Positions 16,555 through 24,327 are shown, numbered from the stretch's first letter. The stretch: DNA of 52,745 nt from Alphaproteobacteria bacterium (GCA_022826665.1 JAJDUK010000085.1:1-52745); one strand, 5' to 3'. A program made the numbers and translations. Notes: generated from the sequence alone by a model not told the origin.

Positions 16555-17781
16555 ATGGAGCAAATCCTGCGCGGCGCGCTCGTCGCCGGCGGCGACGGCA
16601 CCCGCCGCGATATTGGCATCGCGGACGGGCGCATCGCCGAGATTGCGCCCACGATCGAGACCGACGCGCCGGTGCTCGACCTGGGTGGCCGCCTGGTGGC
16701 GCCTGGCTTCATCGAGACTCACATCCATCTCGACAAGGCCTGCATTCTCGACCGCTGCCGCGCGGAGCGGGGCGACCTCGCCGAAGCCATTGACGAGGTG
16801 GCGCGGGTCAAGCGGGGGTTCACGGCCGACGACGTGAACGCCCGCGCGCGACGCGTGCTCGATGCCTGCGTCGTCCAGGGCACCACCCACATGCGCACCC
16901 ACCTGGAGGTCGACCCCGGCATCGGGATGCGGGGCTTCGACGGCGTGCTGCCGCTGATCGAGGCCTACCGCTGGGCGATCGACCTGGAGATCTGCGTCTT
17001 TCCGCAGGAGGGGCTGCTCAACAATCCGGGCACCGACGAGCTGATGGTGGAGGCGCTGGAACGCGGCGCCCGCGTGGTGGGCGCTGCGCCCTATACCGAC
17101 AGCGACCCCGCCGGCCAGATCGACCGCGTGTTCGCGCTCGCACGGGAGTTCGATGTCGATATCGACATGCACCTCGATTTCGGCGAAAGCGCGGAAGCGC
17201 TCGACCTCGACCAGGTCTGCCGACTGACCGAGCGCTTCGGCTACGGCGGGCGGGTCACGGTCGGCCACGTCACCAAGCTCTCGGCCGCAAGCCCCGAGCA
17301 CTTGGCGAGGGTGGCGGACCGCATGGCCGAGGCCGGCGTCGCCTGCACCGTGCTGCCCGCGACCGACCTCTTCCTCATGGGCAGGGGCGATGAGGCCAAC
17401 GTGCGGCGCGGGGTCACACCCGCCCACCGGCTGCTCGGCCGCGGCGTCAACTGCTCGCTCTCGTCCAACAACGTGCTCAACCCGTTCACGCCTTTCGGCG
17501 ATTGCTCGTTGGTGCGCATGGCGAACCTCTACGCCAATATCTGCCACGTGGGCGCACGGTCGGAGATGTTGGACTGCTTCGACATGATCACGCGGCGCTC
17601 GGCCCGCATTCTCGGTCTTGACGATTACGGCATCGCGGTCGGCAAGGCGGCCGACCTCGTGGTGCTGGACGCGACCGATCCGGCAGACGCGGTGGCAGCG
17701 ATTGCGCCGCCGCTTTACGGCTTCAAACGCGGGCGCATGACCTTCCGGCGCCCGCCGGCGGAACTCCTCGGGCCGTCGTAG
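16555..17781 (+). CDS. Amidohydrolase family protein, cytosine deaminase-like
   Basis: TIM-barrel hydrolase of the CodA/AtzC type, 408 aa. The metal motif is IETHIHLDKA (H56, H58); H206 lies in DIDMHLDFGES and H238 in VGHVTKLS. The position of the catalytic Asp of E. coli cytosine deaminase (HDDV) reads SSNNVLNPFTPFG, so asparagines (N305, N306) replace both acids. The Glu of CodA (HCDE) is also absent. This suggests a related clade with another substrate or a shifted metal ligand, not a classical cytosine deaminase. A CAGGAG ribosome binding site precedes the ATG, and the gene follows ureC by 42 bases, so it may join the urease operon. Confidence 0.88.
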   Translation: MEQILRGALVAGGDGTRRDIGIADGRIAEIAPTIETDAPVLDLGGRLVAPGFIETHIHLDKACILDRCRAERGDLAEAIDEVARVKRGFTADDVNARARRVLDACVVQGTTHMRTHLEVDPGIGMRGFDGVLPLIEAYRWAIDLEICVFPQEGLLNNPGTDELMVEALERGARVVGAAPYTDSDPAGQIDRVFALAREFDVDIDMHLDFGESAEALDLDQVCRLTERFGYGGRVTVGHVTKLSAASPEHLARVADRMAEAGVACTVLPATDLFLMGRGDEANVRRGVTPAHRLLGRGVNCSLSSNNVLNPFTPFGDCSLVRMANLYANICHVGARSEMLDCFDMITRRSARILGLDDYGIAVGKAADLVVLDATDPADAVAAIAPPLYGFKRGRMTFRRPPAELLGPS

Positions 17782-17870
17782 CGCCGCCACTGGCCCGACG
17801 CGGCAGCAGCGAAGATTCGGGCAGCACGAGCGCTTCGATCAATGAGCGGGCCGATTTGCGGCCGCGCCGG

Positions 17871-17902
17871 TATAATGCAGTGTCCCCCGGTGCCGCCGGG
17901 GG
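17871..17902 (+). promoter_or_regulatory. -10 element followed by a 5' leader hairpin
   Basis: A perfect TATAAT lies at 17871-17876 with no convincing -35. Transcription would begin near 17883. The leader then forms a 7-bp stem of pure G-C pairs (17884-17890 with 17896-17902, loop 5 bases). The following gene starts at 17937. Confidence 0.4.
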
Positions 17903-17936
17903 CCTCTCGCGCTCATGGTGGAAGAAGGAATCTCCG

Positions 17937-18989
17937 GTGAGGCGCTGGGGTTACATCACACTCATCGTCGGCATTGCGCTGGTCATCGGCCTGGTGTGCT
18001 TCCAGGGCGCCGGGGACGTGGCGGCCACTGTCGCCGCGGTGAGCTGGGGTATCGTCGTGGTGGTCCTGGTGCGTCTCGTGCCGATCATGCTGGACGGCTA
18101 TGTCTGGCGGCTGCTCTTCCTGGAAGGCTATCGGCCGCCGGTGCTGACGGCGCTCTGGGCACGCTGGATCGGCGAGGCTGTCAACACGCTGGTGCCGGCG
18201 TTCCAGGTGGGGGGCGCCGTGGTGCGCTCGCGGCTCTTGGTCATGCGCGGTGTGCCTGGCCGGATCGCGGGTGCAAGCGTCGTCGTCGACCTCACCCTCA
18301 GCACGATCACCCTGCTGTTCTTTACCCTGGTCGGCATCGGCCTGCTGATGGCCCACCACGGCGAAAGCGATATCGCGCGCGCCATCGGCTACTGCGTTGC
18401 GGGCGGGTTCGTGGTCGTCGTCCTGCTCTGCGTCGTCCAGCAACGCGGATTCTTCGGCTGGATCATCCGCCTGGCGGCGCGGTTCGCCAGGGGCAAGGCG
18501 TGGGACAACGCCGTCGGCGGCGCCGAGGCGCTCGACGAGGCGATCCTGGATCTCTACCGACACCGCTGGCTGTTGGCCGGGAACGCGGCCGGTCAGCTCA
18601 CAGCCTGGATGCTCGGCGCCGCTGAGGTCTACGCTGCGCTCTACTTCATGGGCTACGAGGTCAGCATCGCCGATGCGTTGCTGATCGAGAGCCTGATCCT
18701 GGCGACGCGCACCGCGGCCTTCTTCGTGCCGGGCGCCCTCGGCGTGCAGGAGGGTGTGCTGGTGTTGCTCGGCGGCATGATCGGCCTCGGGCCCGAGGTG
18801 GCGCTGGCGCTTTCGCTGGTCAAGCGGGTGCGCGAGCTGGTGATCGGCGTCCCCGGCCTCCTTGCCTGGCAGGTGGCCGAGGGCAAGAACCTTCTCAGTC
18901 GCAGCGCCCGGCGCGCGGCGGCAGCGTGCGCGCCGGAGCCGCCGGCCCCCGCTGCCTCCTCCGCCAGCCGCTCGCGGGAAGCTCTCTGA
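17937..18989 (+). CDS. HpnL-like / lysylphosphatidylglycerol synthase transmembrane-type protein
   Basis: Polytopic inner-membrane protein (350 aa) with about eight hydrophobic segments. It belongs to the flippase-like family that includes the hopanoid-associated HpnL and the membrane domain of MprF. Typical stretches are NTLVPAFQVGGAVVRSRLL and FFVPGALGVQEGVLVLLGGM. The GTG at 17937 is chosen because it follows an AGAAGGAAT ribosome binding site and directly precedes the first membrane segment; an earlier ATG (17856) would lie upstream of the probable transcript start. No hopanoid genes lie nearby, so the lipid partner is unknown. The C-terminus is an Ala/Pro/Ser-rich tail. Confidence 0.8.
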   Translation: MRRWGYITLIVGIALVIGLVCFQGAGDVAATVAAVSWGIVVVVLVRLVPIMLDGYVWRLLFLEGYRPPVLTALWARWIGEAVNTLVPAFQVGGAVVRSRLLVMRGVPGRIAGASVVVDLTLSTITLLFFTLVGIGLLMAHHGESDIARAIGYCVAGGFVVVVLLCVVQQRGFFGWIIRLAARFARGKAWDNAVGGAEALDEAILDLYRHRWLLAGNAAGQLTAWMLGAAEVYAALYFMGYEVSIADALLIESLILATRTAAFFVPGALGVQEGVLVLLGGMIGLGPEVALALSLVKRVRELVIGVPGLLAWQVAEGKNLLSRSARRAAAACAPEPPAPAASSASRSREAL

Positions 18990-19064
18990 GCGCTCCGCAA
19001 CCGCGCAGGCCGGGCGCCATCCACCCACCTTCACAAGCAACGACGTGTATCCGGAGACCGAACC

Positions 19065-20051
19065 ATGGGCACGATGATCGACGGCGAATGGCACAAGGGG
19101 GACAACAGGACCGAGAGTGACGGGCGCTTCGTGCGAGCTACGACTTCCTTCCGCAACGCCGTCACCGCCGACGGCTCCTCGGGCTTTAAGGCCGAGCCGG
19201 GGCGCTACCACCTCTACGTCTCGCACGCTTGCCCCTGGGCGCACCGCACGATGATCGTGCGCGCGCTGTGCGGGCTCGAAGATGCGATCTCGGTCTCGGT
19301 GGTAGACCCCTACATGGGTGAGGAGGGCTGGCACTTCAGCAAAGGCCCCGGCTGCATCCCCGACAGCGTCAACGGCACCCGGTTTCTGCGGGAGGTCTAC
19401 AAGCTGGCGCGGGACGACTACACGGGGCGGGTCTCGGTGCCCGTGCTCTGGGACAAGCGGGAGCGAACCATCGTCAACAACGAATCCGCCGAAATCATTC
19501 GGATGCTCAACACGGCGTTCAATGGCTGGGGCGACGGCGAGCCGGACTTGTACCCAGCGGCGCTCAGGGACGAGATCGATGCGGTCAACGAGCCGATCTA
19601 CGAGCACGTCAACAATGGCGTCTACAAGACCGGCTTTTCCCGGTCGCAGGCGGCCTACGAGGATGCCTTCGATGCGCTCTTTGCGACCCTGGACGACCTG
19701 GAGGAGAGGCTAGGCACACAGCGCTACCTGGCTGGCGCGGGCATCACCGAGGCCGACTGGCGGCTCTTCCCCACCCTGGTGCGCTTCGACGCCGTCTATG
19801 TGGGGCACTTCAAGTGCAACAAGCGCCGGATCGAAGACTATCCCAACCTGAGCAACTACCTGCGGGAGCTTTACCAATATCCGGGGGTCGCGGACACGGT
19901 GAACATGGCGCATATCAAGGGCCACTATTACGGGAGCCACGTCAGTGTGAATCCCTCCCGCATCGTGCCCAAGGGGCCGGTGCTCGATTTCACGCGCCCT
20001 CACGATCGGGACCGCCTTCCCGGCGCGACGGTGCGAGCGAGTGCGCATTAG
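19065..20051 (+). CDS. yqjG: Glutathionyl-hydroquinone reductase (Xi-class glutathione transferase)
   Basis: Reduces glutathionyl-hydroquinones using glutathione and is found in the cytoplasm. The Xi-class signature is SHACPWAHRT with catalytic C56, preceded by a long N-terminal extension containing RFVRATTSFRN, as in E. coli YqjG and Sphingobium PcpF. The C-terminal half holds TEADWRLFPTLVRFDAVYVG and HIKGHYYGSH, both conserved in this class. Length is 328 aa, normal for the class. It stands alone between an HpnL-like gene and hspQ and is followed at once by a hairpin (20053-20077). Confidence 0.93.
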   Translation: MGTMIDGEWHKGDNRTESDGRFVRATTSFRNAVTADGSSGFKAEPGRYHLYVSHACPWAHRTMIVRALCGLEDAISVSVVDPYMGEEGWHFSKGPGCIPDSVNGTRFLREVYKLARDDYTGRVSVPVLWDKRERTIVNNESAEIIRMLNTAFNGWGDGEPDLYPAALRDEIDAVNEPIYEHVNNGVYKTGFSRSQAAYEDAFDALFATLDDLEERLGTQRYLAGAGITEADWRLFPTLVRFDAVYVGHFKCNKRRIEDYPNLSNYLRELYQYPGVADTVNMAHIKGHYYGSHVSVNPSRIVPKGPVLDFTRPHDRDRLPGATVRASAH

Positions 20052-20052
20052 A

Positions 20053-20077
20053 GCGTGTCCGTCTTTGACGGATACGC
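20053..20077 (+). terminator. Hairpin after the glutathionyl-hydroquinone reductase gene
   Basis: An 11-bp stem (20053-20063 with 20067-20077, one G-U pair) with a TTT loop begins 2 bases after the stop codon at 20051. There is no T run behind it, so it may mark the 3' end of the message rather than act as a full intrinsic terminator. Confidence 0.4.
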
Positions 20078-20191
20078 GACAGGCCGCGACCGCGGCCCGC
20101 CGCGTCAGCGGCGCCCTCGCGGAGGCTCCGGCCGTCGTGCCCATAGGCGCGCGGAATCGCGCGACGGCCGGCTGCCGTGAGCGACAAATCG

Positions 20192-20226
20192 CGAGAGCGT
20201 TTCCGTATGAAATGCAAACGCTCTCG
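20192..20226. repeat. Perfect 11-bp inverted repeat (REP-like palindrome)
   Basis: CGAGAGCGTTT (20192-20202) is repeated inverted at 20216-20226 with a 13-base spacer. It lies in the intergenic stretch 20052-20333 between the glutathione-dependent reductase and hspQ. The pattern resembles the short palindromic elements scattered in alphaproteobacterial intergenic DNA. The hairpin at 20053 shares the GAGCG start but not the rest. Confidence 0.45.
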
Positions 20227-20242
20227 TCGGGCGCGGGGTCGA

Positions 20243-20272
20243 TTGTCCGCGGCGGCCGGCACGCACTATAGT
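20243..20272 (+). promoter_or_regulatory. Probable hspQ promoter
   Basis: TTGTCC (20243-20248) and TATAGT (20267-20272) are 18 bases apart. Transcription would start near 20279, giving a leader of about 55 bases with a GGAGGAGA ribosome binding site before the ATG at 20334. Confidence 0.5.
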
Positions 20273-20333
20273 TGCGCCCGGCGGAGTCGGGCAGCGCGCT
20301 ACGGGCGGGAGCCGCAGGCGGAGGAGACCAGCC

Positions 20334-20651
20334 ATGACGGTCAGCGCCGCGAAGTTCGAGGTCGGCCAGGTCGTCCACCACCTGAAATTCGGCTATCGCG
20401 GCGTGGTCTTCGACGTCGATCCGTGCTTCCAGGGTACCGAGGAATGGTACGAGCAGGTCGCGCGCTCGCGCCCGCCCAAGGACAAGCCTTGGTATCACGT
20501 GCTGGTTCACGATGCGGCGCACACCACCTACGTTGCCGAGCGCCATCTGGAGACCGACCCGGAGGGCGGGCCCATCCAGCACCGGCTGCTGGCCCAGCTC
20601 TTCGGTGGTTTCGAGAACGGCCGCTACCGTACCGTTCGAGCTATCAATTGA
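20334..20651 (+). CDS. hspQ: Heat shock protein HspQ
   Basis: Small protein of the HspQ/YccV family (105 aa), known in enterobacteria as a factor that modulates Lon protease and affects DnaA levels. The family core is visible from KFEVGQVVHHLKFGYRGVVF through DVDPCFQGTEEWYEQVA, PWYHVLVHDAAHTTYVAERH and the end LFGGFENGRY. A strong ribosome binding site (GGAGGAGA) precedes the ATG, and a promoter is visible upstream. The gene is monocistronic as far as can be seen; an operator-like region separates it from panB. Confidence 0.94.
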   Translation: MTVSAAKFEVGQVVHHLKFGYRGVVFDVDPCFQGTEEWYEQVARSRPPKDKPWYHVLVHDAAHTTYVAERHLETDPEGGPIQHRLLAQLFGGFENGRYRTVRAIN

Positions 20652-20667
20652 GACCCAGGCAGGATTA

Positions 20668-20737
20668 TGCTGCGTTGCAGCAAGATATTCACTTTAGCGT
20701 TGAGTTTGTTACAATCAGTTGTTGTTGCGGCGCAGCA
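20668..20737 (+). promoter_or_regulatory. Two TGC-type palindromes flanking a possible panB promoter
   Basis: TGCTGCGTTGCAGCA (20668-20682) is a perfect palindrome around a 3-base centre, and TGTTGCGGCGCAGCA (20723-20737) is a close second copy. The first contains CTGC-N3-GCAG, the binding pattern reported for the polyhydroxybutyrate regulator PhaR of Paracoccus. Between them the DNA is AT-rich and holds TTCACT (20688-20693) and TACAAT (20710-20715), 16 bases apart, as a possible promoter. Ten bases at 20665-20674 and 20731-20740 are also exact inverted copies, so the two sites could form a loop. Confidence 0.45.
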
Positions 20738-20792
20738 TAACGCGCCGGGGCGGCCGTAGGTCGCCCGCAGGCCTCACCAAGGAGGCAGCGAC

Positions 20793-21632
20793 ATGGCCAA
20801 CCAAAGCCCAGTCCGGCGGCTCACCGTCCGCGATATCGCCCGCGCCAAGGGGGGCGAGCCGATCGTGAGCCTCACCGCCTACACGGCGCCTGTTGCCCGC
20901 ATTGTTGACGAAGCCTGCGACTTCATCCTCGTGGGCGATTCGCTCGGCATGGTGCTCTACGGGATGGATTCCACGGTCGGCGTCACGGTCGAGATGATGA
21001 TCGCCCACGGCCGTGCGGTGGTTCGCGCCACCCGACGGGCCTGCATCGTCGTGGACCTGCCCTTCGGCTCCTACGAGCAATCGCCTGCCCAGGCTTTCGG
21101 CACGGCCTCGCGCATAATGGCGGAGACCGGCTGCGCGGCGGTCAAGCTCGAAGGCGGGGAGGAGATGGCGGAGACGATCGATTTCCTCACGGCACGTGGC
21201 GTGCCGGTGCTGGGGCATATCGGGCTGATGCCGCAATCGGTGAATGCAGCCGGCTTCCAGGTTCAGGGCAGGACCGAGGAGAGCGCACGGCGCATCCTGG
21301 CCGATGCGCGGGCGGTCGAAGCCGCAGGCGCCTTCGGCGTCGTGATCGAGAACACGGTTGAGCTGGTCTCGCGCACGCTGACGCAGGAGCTCGCGGTGCC
21401 CACCATCGGAATCGGCGCATCGCCGGCCTGCGACGGCCAGATACTCGTTACAGAGGACATCGTGGGCCTCGCCGGCGCGTTTACACCCCGCTTCGTCAAG
21501 CGCTACGCAGAACTCGGTGACGGGCTTGCCGGTGCCGTGCGGGACTATGCCGCCGACGTGCGCGCCCGGCGCTTCCCCGGGCCTGAGCACACGGCCAACC
21601 TGACGGTGCCCAAGGCGAAATCCGAGGCCTGA
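20793..21632 (+). CDS. panB: 3-methyl-2-oxobutanoate hydroxymethyltransferase (ketopantoate hydroxymethyltransferase)
   Basis: First committed step of pantothenate and coenzyme A synthesis: transfers a hydroxymethyl group from methylenetetrahydrofolate to 2-oxoisovalerate. Conserved segments are [31 protein letters not shown] with the magnesium-binding Asp, [17 protein letters not shown] and [19 protein letters not shown]. Length (279 aa) is normal. AAGGAGG lies 7 bases before the ATG. In many bacteria panB and panC are adjacent; here they are separated by a lipoprotein gene and a toxin-antitoxin pair. Confidence 0.97.
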   Translation: MANQSPVRRLTVRDIARAKGGEPIVSLTAYTAPVARIVDEACDFILVGDSLGMVLYGMDSTVGVTVEMMIAHGRAVVRATRRACIVVDLPFGSYEQSPAQAFGTASRIMAETGCAAVKLEGGEEMAETIDFLTARGVPVLGHIGLMPQSVNAAGFQVQGRTEESARRILADARAVEAAGAFGVVIENTVELVSRTLTQELAVPTIGIGASPACDGQILVTEDIVGLAGAFTPRFVKRYAELGDGLAGAVRDYAADVRARRFPGPEHTANLTVPKAKSEA

Positions 21633-21806
21633 GGACGGCAAGAGGCTCGAAGCGAGGGCCGGCTTCGCCACATTCCGAACACAAAGATTTGACAAGACCG
21701 GCGCTTATGCACAGATCATGCTGCATGGGCTCGAGCGTTTGGCTGGAGTCGGCGCTCCGGCCGTTGCGCACCCAGCTTCGGCGGTAGGGACGTGAGGAGA
21801 CGATCC

Positions 21807-22277
21807 ATGCACAGGTTCAAGTTCGCGATGCTCGGGTTGGCGGCGCTGGCGCTCGCCGCCTGCACCGAAACCACCGGCCAGAAGCAAAGCCTGGGCACGC
21901 TGCTCGGCGCGGTGGCGGGTGGAGTCGCCGGCTCGCAGGTCGGCGATGGCCGCGGCAAGCTGGTCGCCACCGGCGTCGGTGCGCTCCTCGGTGCCATGAT
22001 CGGCAGCGAGATCGGCGAGTCGCTCGACCGCGCCGATCAGCTGGCGATGGAGCATTCAGCGCAACAGACGTTGGAGACGGCGCCCGTAGGCACGACGAGC
22101 ACGTGGCATAACCCGGACAGCGGCAACATGGGTACATTTACGCCGACCCAGACATACCAGCAGAACGACGGGACCTACTGCCGTGAGTTCACCCAGACCG
22201 TGACGATCGGCAACCGCACGGAGGAAGCCTACGGCACCGCCTGCCGCCAGCCCGACGGTAGCTGGCAGATCATCTAG
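21807..22277 (+). CDS. Glycine-zipper outer-membrane lipoprotein (17 kDa surface antigen-like)
   Basis: A 156-aa lipoprotein. The signal [19 protein letters not shown] ends in a lipobox with cysteine 19. Next comes a glycine-zipper stretch ([19 protein letters not shown], then [16 protein letters not shown]) that can pack two helices in a membrane, and a C-terminal domain with [20 protein letters not shown]. This is the layout of the rickettsial 17 kDa antigen family, common in alphaproteobacteria; its precise role is not settled. The ATG at 21807 is chosen over GTG 21792 because GAGGAGA (21794-21800) then serves as ribosome binding site. Confidence 0.88.
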   Translation: MHRFKFAMLGLAALALAACTETTGQKQSLGTLLGAVAGGVAGSQVGDGRGKLVATGVGALLGAMIGSEIGESLDRADQLAMEHSAQQTLETAPVGTTSTWHNPDSGNMGTFTPTQTYQQNDGTYCREFTQTVTIGNRTEEAYGTACRQPDGSWQII

Positions 22278-22347
22278 CGCCGGGCCACACGCCTCGGGGC
22301 CGTGCGTTCCGGTCGAATGGTCGATCGGAGTGCTCCAGCTTGAAGTT

Positions 22348-22376
22348 TTGCGGCGGGAAGACGCCGGTCTTATGAT
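22348..22376 (+). promoter_or_regulatory. Promoter of the toxin-antitoxin pair, apparently leaderless
   Basis: TTGCGG (22348-22353) and TATGAT (22371-22376) are exactly 17 bases apart. The expected start of transcription falls at about 22383, the first base of the antitoxin ATG. No ribosome binding site is visible before that ATG. Confidence 0.5.
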
Positions 22377-22382
22377 GATTCC

Positions 22383-22634
22383 ATGAGAGAAATAGCCGCG
22401 AGAGAAGCCAAGAATCGATTCGGCAATCTGCTGGATGCGGCGCAGAGTGCACCTGTGCGGGTGACGCGGAAGGGCAGAGCCGACGGTGTGGTGATGTCAG
22501 TGCAACAGTACGAGAAACTGCGCGGCGCCGCCTGGGAGCGCCTGACAGCGACGGCCGACGCGCTGGGAGAGGAAGCCTCCAAGAATGGTCTAACGGAGGC
22601 TCGGCTCGAAGCGCTGCTGGCGGATGAAAGTTGA
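22383..22634 (+). CDS. Phd/YefM family antitoxin
   Basis: Antitoxin of a type II pair, 83 aa. The N-terminal DNA-binding fold is typical of Phd/YefM: MREIAAREAKNRFGNLLDAA then PVRVTRKGRADGVVMSVQQY. The C-terminal part (from about residue 50) is helical and should wrap the toxin. Antitoxins of this family repress their own promoter, and the -10 element here directly abuts the start codon. The gene overlaps the PIN toxin by 11 bases. Confidence 0.9.
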   Translation: MREIAAREAKNRFGNLLDAAQSAPVRVTRKGRADGVVMSVQQYEKLRGAAWERLTATADALGEEASKNGLTEARLEALLADES

Positions 22635-23046
22635 ACGGGTCGTTCTGGACACGAACATCCTGATCAGCGCCGCGCTTCGACCGAATGGGCCGCCGCGTGC
22701 GGTCCTGGAAGCAGTCCGCTCCGAAAATGGAGTTCTGCTGTTTTCCGATGAGACGTTCAGCGAACTGCGAAGCAGTATCCTGCGTCCCAAGTTCGATCGC
22801 TATGTTGGGCGAGAGGGCCGTGAAGTCTATCTGGCCCAGCTCCACGCCGTCGCCGAGTGGGTATCGATAACGGGTGCTGCGCTGGGCTGCCGCGACCCGG
22901 ATGACGACAAGCTTCTGGAAACGGCGCTGCTCGGAGAAGCCGATTGCTTGATCACGGGGGACGGGGACCTTCTGGCAATGTCTCCGTTTCGCCGAATGCC
23001 GATTCTATCGCCGTCGGCCTTCGCCTCTCTCCGGGAAGGCCGATAA
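22624..23046 (+). CDS. PIN-domain toxin of a type II toxin-antitoxin pair (COG1569-like)
   Basis: Putative RNA-cleaving toxin, 140 aa. The PIN acidic residues are visible: D9 in VLDTNILISA, a conserved Glu in ETFSELRSSIL, the cluster CRDPDDDKLLETAL, and the final Asp in LITGDGDLL. The start overlaps the antitoxin gene by 11 bases, the classical arrangement that couples their translation. The pair sits between a lipoprotein gene and panC and splits the usual panB-panC neighbourhood. Confidence 0.9.
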   Translation: MKVERVVLDTNILISAALRPNGPPRAVLEAVRSENGVLLFSDETFSELRSSILRPKFDRYVGREGREVYLAQLHAVAEWVSITGAALGCRDPDDDKLLETALLGEADCLITGDGDLLAMSPFRRMPILSPSAFASLREGR

Positions 23047-23065
23047 AGGGAGTTGGAGGCGGCGG

Positions 23066-23920
23066 TTGGCGCCTGCAGTCCTGGATAGCGTCACCAGCCT
23101 GCGCGAGTCCGTCGCCGAGTGGCGCAGCGACGGCCTGACGGTTGCCCTTGTCCCCACCATGGGGGCGCTGCACGAGGGCCACATGGCGCTGGTCCGGGCC
23201 GCGCGTGCGCATGGCGGGCGCACGGTGGTCAGCCTCTTCGTCAACCCGACCCAATTCGCTCCCGACGAGGACTTCGCTCTCTACCCGCGTCAGCAGGCGG
23301 ATGACCTCGCCAAGCTGGCCGAGGCGGGGGTCGAAGCGGCGTTCATGCCGCCCACCGATGTGATCTACCCGCCCGGCTTCGCCACCTCGGTGCGGGTGGA
23401 AGGCGTCACCGCCGGGCTGGAAGGCGCCTCCCGGCCCCACTTCTTCGACGGCGTCGCGACGGTCGTCACCAAGCTCCTGCTCCAGTGCCTGCCCGATGTC
23501 GCCCTCTTCGGTGAGAAGGACTATCAACAGCTCGTTACGGTGCGCCGCCTGGTCGCCGACCTCGACATCCCCTGCCGGATCGAGGCTGTCCCGACCGTGC
23601 GCGCGACGGACGGTCTCGCGCTCTCTTCGCGCAACGCCTATCTCTCGGCGGAGGAACGCCGGGTCGCACCAAAAATCTTCGAGGTGTTGAGCTGGATGGC
23701 GGCGGCATTGGGCGAGGGCACGGCGTCGGCCGATAGCATCGCCCAGGGCACGACCGCGCTCAGAGACGCAGGCTTCGCCCGTATCGACTATCTCGCGGTC
23801 TGCGATGCAGAAACGCTCGAGCCGGTCGCGCGGGTGGACAGGCCTGCCAGGGTGCTCGCCGCCGTCTGGCTGGGCGAGACGCGATTGATCGATAATGTGC
23901 CGGTGAGCCCCGCCGGCTGA
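23066..23920 (+). CDS. panC: Pantoate--beta-alanine ligase (pantothenate synthetase)
   Basis: Joins pantoate and beta-alanine with ATP, the last step of pantothenate synthesis. Signatures are LVPTMGALHEGHMALV (the HIGH-type ATP site), VVSLFVNPTQFAPDEDFALYPR, LFGEKDYQQL and LSSRNAYLS. Length is 284 aa. The start is a TTG at 23066 behind a GGAGG-containing tract; no ATG or GTG is available between it and the conserved domain. It lies 19 bases after the PIN toxin, so it may be read from the toxin-antitoxin promoter. Confidence 0.96.
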   Translation: MAPAVLDSVTSLRESVAEWRSDGLTVALVPTMGALHEGHMALVRAARAHGGRTVVSLFVNPTQFAPDEDFALYPRQQADDLAKLAEAGVEAAFMPPTDVIYPPGFATSVRVEGVTAGLEGASRPHFFDGVATVVTKLLLQCLPDVALFGEKDYQQLVTVRRLVADLDIPCRIEAVPTVRATDGLALSSRNAYLSAEERRVAPKIFEVLSWMAAALGEGTASADSIAQGTTALRDAGFARIDYLAVCDAETLEPVARVDRPARVLAAVWLGETRLIDNVPVSPAG

Positions 23921-23939
23921 CGGAGCCCTCTACGGGGGA

Positions 23940-24104
23940 TCAGTGAGAGTCTCGCGCTCCGCCGTCGATCTCGCCGGGGCCGTCATCCGTACCCTCGCGC
24001 CGGCGCGCATCGAAGAGCAGCGTCTTCGCCGACCAGAAGATCCCGATCGACAGGATGAGGGTGGCGAGCGCGACCAGCAGTGGCAGTCCGAGGTCCCAGG
24101 GCAT
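23940..24104 (-). CDS. Small single-pass membrane protein, unknown function
   Basis: A 54-codon frame on the minus strand from ATG at 24104. It starts MPWDLGLPLLVALATLILSI and continues GIFWSAKTLLF, one clear membrane helix at about residues 6-28. The tail is hydrophilic: DARRREGTDDGPGEIDGG. The pattern of a short N-terminus, one helix and a charged tail is what a real small membrane protein shows, and the alternative frames here give no protein-like product. No strong ribosome binding site is seen. It converges with panC and is divergent from the tRNA gene. Confidence 0.45.
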   Translation of the reverse strand: MPWDLGLPLLVALATLILSIGIFWSAKTLLFDARRREGTDDGPGEIDGGARDSH

Positions 24105-24184
24105 GGGTTGCAAGGCCTTCGATCAGCGATCCTGCAGCGCTGAATAGCCAAGCGCCCCGGCCGCGTCAAGGCAGGGACATCCGC

Positions 24185-24214
24185 TTGACAGGCGAGCCAG
24201 TGCCGCCGCATGAT
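24185..24214 (+). promoter_or_regulatory. Probable tRNA-Ala promoter
   Basis: TTGACA (24185-24190), a consensus -35, and CATGAT (24209-24214) are 18 bases apart. Transcription would begin near 24221, about 30 bases before the tRNA. Confidence 0.55.
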
Positions 24215-24251
24215 CCGGCCCCCTTCGGCCGGGGCGACCGGCCGCCGCAAT

Positions 24252-24327
<76 letters not shown>

